Shown piece by piece: positions 15,101 to 17,265 of a stretch of 17,265 nt of DNA (the first letter of the stretch is position 1; every line of letters begins with the position of its first letter). Under the pieces are notes generated by a model. That model was given only the letters and a program-made list of their open reading frames with translations, had not been told where the DNA came from and made no database searches. Made by a program: the position numbers and the translations under genes. This DNA comes from CAYJXJ01 sp964374095. Its GTDB lineage: Bacteria; Elusimicrobiota; Elusimicrobia; UBA1565; UBA9628. The stretch covers positions 1 through 17,265 of the forward strand of contig CAYJXJ010000098.1 in NCBI GenBank assembly GCA_964374095.1, given 5' to 3'.

Positions 15101-15849
15101 AGCCTGACGTTGCTGTCGTCGCCGGCCGAGATCGCCCGCCTGCCGTCCGGGGAGAAGGCGACCGAGTTGACGTCCCAGTTATGGCCCTTCCAGACGGCGA
15201 GGCGGCGCCCGGTCCCGATGTCCCAGCGCTGGATGGTGTCGTCGTTGCCGGCTGAAAGCGCGGTCCTCCCGTCGGGTGAGAAGGCGACGCTGTTGATCCC
15301 GAACTTGTGGCCCGGAGCAAACGACCTGAGGACCTTGCCCGTGGCCGCGTCCCACAGCACCAAGAGGCCGTCGCGGCCTCCCGACAGGACCCGGGTCGCG
15401 TCCGGGGAGAAGGCCGCGGACATCACCATTCCCGCATGGCCCCGAAAATTCCCGCGGCGCTGCCCGGTGGCGATGTCCCAGAGCCTGACCGCGCCGTCCG
15501 AGCCGCCCGAAAGGACCTGGCGGCCGTCCGGGGAGAAGGCGACGGAGGCGACGCCCCCCTCCACCCGGCTGCGGTCGACCTCCGCGCCCTCGGAGACGTG
15601 ATACCAGGGCCCTGCCCCCGCCTCATGCGCGGGGAAGGTCGCGACGGATCGGCCCGTCGCCGCCTCCCAGACCATCACCTTGCCGTCGTGCCCGCCCGTG
15701 GCCACGCGGCGACCGTCCGGAGAGAAGGCCACGGCATGCACTCCATCTTGATGGGCGGCGATCGCGCCGGCCGGCTCCTGAGCGAAGCCGTCCCCGACAT
15801 GCGAGGCGAGAGACGCGACCACGGACAAGACGGCGGGTAGCCGAGCCAC
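12160..15849 (-). CDS. Transmembrane WD40-TPR Ser/Thr protein kinase
   Basis: This 1229-residue protein has an unusual order of domains. An N-terminal hydrophobic segment (1-24, ending GFAQ) looks like a signal peptide or anchor. Residues about 30-340 hold seven or so WD40 repeats, recognisable as H-x-x-x-V-x-x-V-AFSPDG-x-x-x-x-SG-x-D-x-x-x-x-LWD. A helical, TPR-like region follows, then a single membrane helix (about 548-568, LLFAAGAVVSVWALVLALRRR) with positive charges after it, placing the C-terminus in the cytoplasm. More TPR-like helices (600-940) lead to a complete Hanks-type kinase (974-1229): GVGGMG (982-987), K1004, HRDLKPAN (1096-1103), DFG (1116-1118) and APE. The layout suggests a sensor whose WD40 propeller is outside. 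Most bacterial WD40 kinases have the kinase first. It starts with GTG at 15849 after AAGAGGAC; the substrate is unknown. Confidence 0.88.
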   Translation of the reverse strand: MARLPAVLSVVASLASHVGDGFAQEPAGAIAAHQDGVHAVAFSPDGRRVATGGHDGKVMVWEAATGRSVATFPAHEAGAGPWYHVSEGAEVDRSRVEGGVASVAFSPDGRQVLSGGSDGAVRLWDIATGQRRGNFRGHAGMVMSAAFSPDATRVLSGGRDGLLVLWDAATGKVLRSFAPGHKFGINSVAFSPDGRTALSAGNDDTIQRWDIGTGRRLAVWKGHNWDVNSVAFSPDGRRAISAGDDSNVRLWDVARGKNIAVWQGHESPALAAVFSPTGSLAVSTDMSGVVILWDPATGKPAARWARHGEAYRTSCPVVFSPDSPLVLTCSRDTADAWDISSLLPDGERRALARREAAGRGVEAEAEWRAAQAVEQSSPALAIPRLQRVLELGGIGGRRDLTLLSLGVVIKRSGESYRAAQIFEQLDKEGWPAGAQRMRSDYAQSLLEQGHPNLVKAAAQLRLALAAQSEEGWDPAAKAWAKAELPKLERYFGHLDKARGLAREADYDRALTEAKAAASLYPAADAVNLVERITADRDRDVGRSRHAARQALLFAAGAVVSVWALVLALRRRGGGAAGEESLEMPTPPASGEAEAWSAVPPGDLLAASGDAGRRLEYVRHYAGAQRSSELVAWARVRPEPVRAAYARSFIIAGDYDSAYVLLKECRHLAGKDQRILGLLRRVLGRRREGGLFASQERYRERLELAVGLTDLSLNEEALGLIDETVLAVAWRDEADAYLVAEIFDRTGAGARFPRGLSVGANPGFYSGYAAAFDMRGRHDEVLALLAAKKEAAALEDGDYPLIIRAHAKLGRLEGLAPGSLPARLRVLLAESWLDAGREEAALQALDSVPKPSWSPREYSCALRALQRLDRFEAARALFGAAVGAFGLQEAPDIFYHHARFLEREARFDEAAAVYRRLQGAVGEHRDVSGRLRNLEALPSDEVIRATSVASTYAGLRVPEASRPPEAVPAAVVGGRFHLVRPLGVGGMGVVYRARDATLGRDVALKRMQDWLAADPAAKVRFLEEARTLSTLSHPGIVALYDTLESEGRIYLVLELVDGEAVSEVLAGRGRFDAADCARILASVCGALSHAHGRGVVHRDLKPANVMLERRGGVKVMDFGLALKTDAADARLTAAGAALGTPAYMAPEQHAGRADARSDLYALGASAYEMLTGRLPFIGRGLADLKVREEYKPLGEEITKAMRDLVTRCLKADPAARPASAGEALGMLGVS

Positions 15850-16008
15850 GTCCTCTTATACAACTTGCCCCAGCCGGACTCCAACGCGGTTCATATTCGG
15901 CTGCCCTGCCTTCATGCCTCGACTTCAGGCCCAACGGCCGTCCCGGCCGCGCCAAGCGGCCCTCGTGACTTCCCCAATCCGCGGCGACCGAGGAATCAAC
16001 AAGTAATT
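15850..16008. other. Intergenic stretch between kinase and sdh leader
   Basis: No gene is supported here. On the minus strand TATAAG (15860-15855) lies just before the kinase start and might be part of its promoter, but no -35 could be matched. On the plus strand nothing coding is evident. The structured region controlling sdh begins at about 16009. Confidence 0.4.
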
Positions 16009-16030
16009 CTATCCGCACCGTTGCGGATAG
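16009..16030. promoter_or_regulatory. 9-bp perfect hairpin upstream of sdh promoter
   Basis: CTATCCGCA (16009-16017) and TGCGGATAG (16022-16030) pair perfectly around a CCGT loop. It lies 56 bp upstream of the -35 of the sdh leader promoter, so it is more likely a protein-binding site than part of that transcript. No T-tract follows, so it is not a canonical terminator for either strand. Confidence 0.45.
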
Positions 16031-16048
16031 GTTCGCGAAAAGGCGGTT

Positions 16049-16066
16049 ACCTCCACCGGTGGAGGT
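16049..16066. promoter_or_regulatory. 18-bp perfect palindrome upstream of sdh promoter
   Basis: ACCTCCACCGGTGGAGGT is an exact palindrome with its centre 29 bp upstream of the -35 hexamer. Its length and position fit an operator for a homodimeric regulator acting near the -60 region, where activators often bind. The binding protein is not known. Confidence 0.55.
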
Positions 16067-16085
16067 GACGGTATTCAGCCAGCCC

Positions 16086-16115
16086 TTGACGTGAGGCCGT
16101 CGGTCGTGCTAATAT
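16086..16115 (+). promoter_or_regulatory. Sigma70-type promoter of the sdh leader
   Basis: TTGACG (16086-16091) and TAATAT (16110-16115) have one and two mismatches to consensus (-35 and -10) and an 18-base spacer. Transcription would start near 16122. No equally good promoter was found between here and the sdhC start, so this is the likely operon promoter, with a leader of about 228 bases. Confidence 0.65.
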
Positions 16116-16181
16116 GTACGGGTTCCCTGTAATCTCTGGGATCGGCCAGAGAGCATCCACCCCGGGCCCGTAAGCCCGGGT

Positions 16182-16227
16182 AACCAGGGGAGATCGCGAA
16201 ACTCGCGGTTTCCCCTGGTTCCTTTTT
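16182..16227 (+). terminator. First terminator-like hairpin in the sdh leader
   Basis: An 18-bp uninterrupted stem (two G-U pairs, three-base AAC loop; arms 16182-16199 and 16203-16220) is followed after CC by five T's (16223-16227). This meets the usual form of an intrinsic terminator, though the T-run is short. It could also be a purely structural arm of the leader. Confidence 0.5.
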
Positions 16228-16274
16228 GACCGAAGGGAATGGTTTGATTCCTAAGTATGCTGGAAGAAAACCAT
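16227..16274 (+). repeat. 48-base motif, copy 1 (sdh leader)
   Basis: This is 38 of 48 bases identical, without gaps, to 16986-17033. The core is a 7-bp stem, ATGGTTT (16239-16245) with AAACCAT (16268-16274), closing a 22-base loop with GA-TCC-AAG and GAAGA blocks conserved in both copies. The closing T-A pair here is C-G in copy 2. It lies 17 bases before the second terminator stem. Confidence 0.7.
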
Positions 16275-16291
16275 AGGAACCGCCGATCCAC

Positions 16292-16333
16292 GGCCCGGGG
16301 CCAACGACCTCCTGCCCCGGGCCTTTCTTTTTT
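16292..16333 (+). terminator. Rho-independent terminator before sdhC
   Basis: GGCCCGGGGC (16292-16301) and GCCCCGGGCC (16314-16323) pair perfectly across a 12-base loop and are followed by TTTCTTTTTT (16324-16333). It ends 16 bases before the sdhC ATG, too little room for a separate promoter, so it should act as a regulated attenuator of the operon. Confidence 0.85.
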
Positions 16334-16349
16334 GTTAGAATCCGGGCCG

Positions 16350-16988
16350 ATGGGCGTCCTCTGCCGGCTGGTTCACTCCTCCATCGGCCGCAAGGCATTA
16401 GTCGCGGTCGCGGGGCTGCTCCTCTGCGGCTTCCTCGTCACCCACCTGGCGGGCAACTTGCTGCTCCTTGTCGGCGAAGACATCTTCAATCAATACGCCG
16501 AAACCCTGGAGCATAACCCCCTTCTCATCCCCGCGGAAATCGTTCTCGTGACTATCTTTTTGCTGCACGTCGTCACGTCGCTGTGGCTCAAAAAGGAGAA
16601 CCGAAGCGCCCGCCCGTCGCCCTATGCCGTCACGAAGAGCAAGGGCGGAAGTTCCTGGGGCTCTTCAACGATGGCCGTCAGCGGGACCCTGATATTGGTT
16701 TTCCTCGTGGTGCACATCCGAACTTTTAAATTCGGCGATAAGGCGGCCGGGCTCTACCATCTGGTCCGCATCTCTTTCGCCAACCCGATCTACGCGCTGT
16801 TCTACGTCGCGGCCATGGCGGGCCTGGGCCTGCACCTGAGCCACGGCCTGCAGAGCGCTTTCCAGACTCTCGGCTTGAACCATCCCAAATACACCCCCTG
16901 GATAAAGGCCGGCGGCTGGGCATTCGCCGGCGCCATCGCGGCGGGATTCGCGATCTTTCCCATTTGGGGGCTGGCGCTGGCGCCATGA
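16350..16988 (+). CDS. sdhC: Succinate dehydrogenase cytochrome b558 subunit
   Basis: This 212-residue integral membrane protein is of the b558 family of succinate:menaquinone oxidoreductase/fumarate reductase. It anchors the catalytic subunits and carries heme b and electrons to the quinone pool. Five membrane helices are visible, starting at ALVAVAGLLLCGFLV, ETLEHNPLLIPAEIVLVTIF, TMAVSGTLILVFLVVHI, PIYALFYVAAMAGLGLHL and WAFAGAIAAGFAIF. Likely heme histidines occur in VTHLAGN, LLHVVTS, VHIRTFKF, YHLVR and GLHLSHGLQS. The GLHLSHG-x-QSAFQTLG segment is diagnostic of the family. I chose the ATG at 16350 because the protein then starts MGVLCRLVHSSIGRK, as expected, with the N-terminus just before helix 1. 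The SD is weak. The stop lies 43 bases before sdhA. Confidence 0.88.
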   Translation: MGVLCRLVHSSIGRKALVAVAGLLLCGFLVTHLAGNLLLLVGEDIFNQYAETLEHNPLLIPAEIVLVTIFLLHVVTSLWLKKENRSARPSPYAVTKSKGGSSWGSSTMAVSGTLILVFLVVHIRTFKFGDKAAGLYHLVRISFANPIYALFYVAAMAGLGLHLSHGLQSAFQTLGLNHPKYTPWIKAGGWAFAGAIAAGFAIFPIWGLALAP

Positions 16989-17033
16989 CCAACGGGAATG
17001 GTTCGACTCCGAAGCATACGCGAAGAGAACCAT
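16986..17033 (+). repeat. 48-base motif, copy 2 (sdhC-sdhA junction)
   Basis: It begins at the TGA stop codon of sdhC and ends within the sdhA start codon. The stem ATGGTTC (16998-17004) with GAACCAT (17027-17033) encloses the same loop blocks as copy 1, with C-G replacing T-A at one pair. The AT of the sdhA ATG (17032-17034) is inside the 3' arm, and GAAGAG, the only SD-like sequence, lies in the loop. If folded, it would hide the start codon and so could control translation of sdhA. Confidence 0.7.
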
Positions 17034-17265
17034 GAAGCTCGATGCGAAGGTTCCTTCCGGCCCCATCCAACAAAAATGGGACACGCACCGCTTTGAACTC
17101 AAGCTCGTCAACCCGGCCAACAAGCGCAAATTCGACGTGATCGTGGTCGGGACCGGCCTGGCCGGGGCCTCGGCCGCGGCCAGCCTCGCCGAACTCGGCT
17201 ATAACGTCAAGGTGTTCTGCATCCAGGACAGCCCGCGCCGGGCCCATTCCATCGCGGCCCAGGGC
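17032..17265 (+). CDS. sdhA: Succinate dehydrogenase flavoprotein subunit, 5' part
   Basis: The first 78 residues are present; the window ends within the gene. This subunit oxidises succinate to fumarate (or the reverse in fumarate reductase) using covalently bound FAD. Visible are the Rossmann dinucleotide motif VIVVGTGLAGASAA (36-49, GxGxxG) and RRAHSIAAQG (69-78), in which H72 is the expected attachment site for FAD. The N-terminal extension of about 34 residues before the Rossmann strand is typical of the b558-linked type. It follows sdhC by 43 bases in the same operon; the iron-sulfur subunit sdhB should follow outside the window. The start codon is within the stem of the 48-base motif. 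Confidence 0.92.
   Translation, partial: MKLDAKVPSGPIQQKWDTHRFELKLVNPANKRKFDVIVVGTGLAGASAAASLAELGYNVKVFCIQDSPRRAHSIAAQG

Larger units (their letters stand above)
16121..16333 (+). ncRNA. Structured sdh leader RNA, possible attenuator or riboswitch
   Basis: In order the RNA contains: hairpin 1 (16133-16139 with 16146-16152, six-base loop); hairpin 2 (16161-16167 with 16174-16180); hairpin 3, an 18-bp stem (16182-16199 with 16203-16220) followed by CCTTTTT; the 48-base motif shared with the sdhA leader; and a strong terminator (16292-16333). GGTTCC at 16121-16126 can close with GGAACC at 16276-16281. The loop region of hairpin 1 (16139-16146) is exactly complementary to 16282-16289, a possible pseudoknot. 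Bases 16160-16168 are identical to the terminator's 3' arm and could form an antiterminator. I match it to no known riboswitch class; an independent small RNA is the alternative. Confidence 0.6.

Noticed and set aside
12406..15255. Long plus-strand open frames opposite the kinase gene
   Set aside because: They mirror the high-GC codon pattern of the kinase gene, show no domain and lack a credible start. The same holds for 2573-3490 opposite hipA.
16226..16261. A second promoter inside the sdh leader starting at TTGACC
   Set aside because: No acceptable -10 lies 16-18 bases downstream; the nearest AT-rich hexamers have the wrong spacing.
16121..16333. Identification of the leader as 6S RNA, RNase P, SRP RNA or a known riboswitch
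   Set aside because: It lacks the long rod with a central bubble of 6S RNA and the conserved cores of the others, as far as can be judged by eye.
16994..17010. GGTTCGACTCC resembling a tRNA T-arm
   Set aside because: The flanking bases do not form the five-pair T stem and no acceptor, D or anticodon arm can be placed around it.
1..17265. CRISPR array, tRNA, rRNA or complete insertion sequence
   Set aside because: No regularly spaced repeats, tRNA-like cloverleaf, rRNA segment or transposase with terminal repeats was found on either strand.

Overview
This is a high-GC bacterial window, probably chromosomal. It carries an accessory, partly decayed region on the left and more conventional housekeeping and signalling genes on the right. 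The organism cannot be fixed from sequence alone. The mix of small exported proteins, DUF4143 ATPases, many toxin-antitoxin modules and a b558-type (menaquinone-linked) succinate dehydrogenase would fit Elusimicrobiota or a similar soil/sediment lineage, but that is a weak inference.

Layout. 1-1040: a broken TolC-like outer-membrane efflux gene on the minus strand, with a 72-bp element (copy A) just upstream. 1042-4000: a DUF4143-type AAA ATPase and a hipBA toxin-antitoxin operon, both minus strand, each with an unusually AT-rich upstream region carrying repeats. 4097-5860: an exported pentapeptide-repeat protein preceded by copy B of the 72-bp element, then an exported protein of unknown function that appears frameshifted. 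5877-9523: a second DUF4143 ATPase, the tail of a third one fused to a RelE-like toxin, a nucleotidyltransferase-like fragment, an RHH/PIN (VapBC-like) operon with a consensus promoter and operator, and a DUF433/DUF5615 pair whose toxin-like partner has an in-frame stop. 9628-12138: an ABC exporter fragment with a frameshift, a divergent OmpR-type response regulator with TAG at codon 2, and a small HTH protein. 12160-15849: one very large protein made of WD40 repeats, TPR-like helices, a membrane segment and a C-terminal Ser/Thr kinase. 16009-17265: the start of a succinate dehydrogenase/fumarate reductase operon (sdhC, then partial sdhA).

The most interesting part is the sdh leader. A sigma70-like promoter at 16086-16115 is followed by about 210 bases of highly structured RNA containing two successive terminator-like hairpins. 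The second ends 16 bases before the sdhC start codon, so sdhC transcripts from this promoter must read through it. An early hairpin shares nine bases exactly with the terminator's 3' arm and could form an antiterminator. A 48-base motif in this leader recurs at the sdhC-sdhA junction with a compensatory base-pair change; in the second copy its 3' arm covers the sdhA start codon. This looks like an undescribed cis-regulatory RNA for the sdh operon.

Several genes are broken by single-base events (TolC, exported protein, ABC transporter, response regulator, DUF5615). The window is therefore either decaying in its accessory parts or contains some sequencing errors; read mapping would tell these apart.
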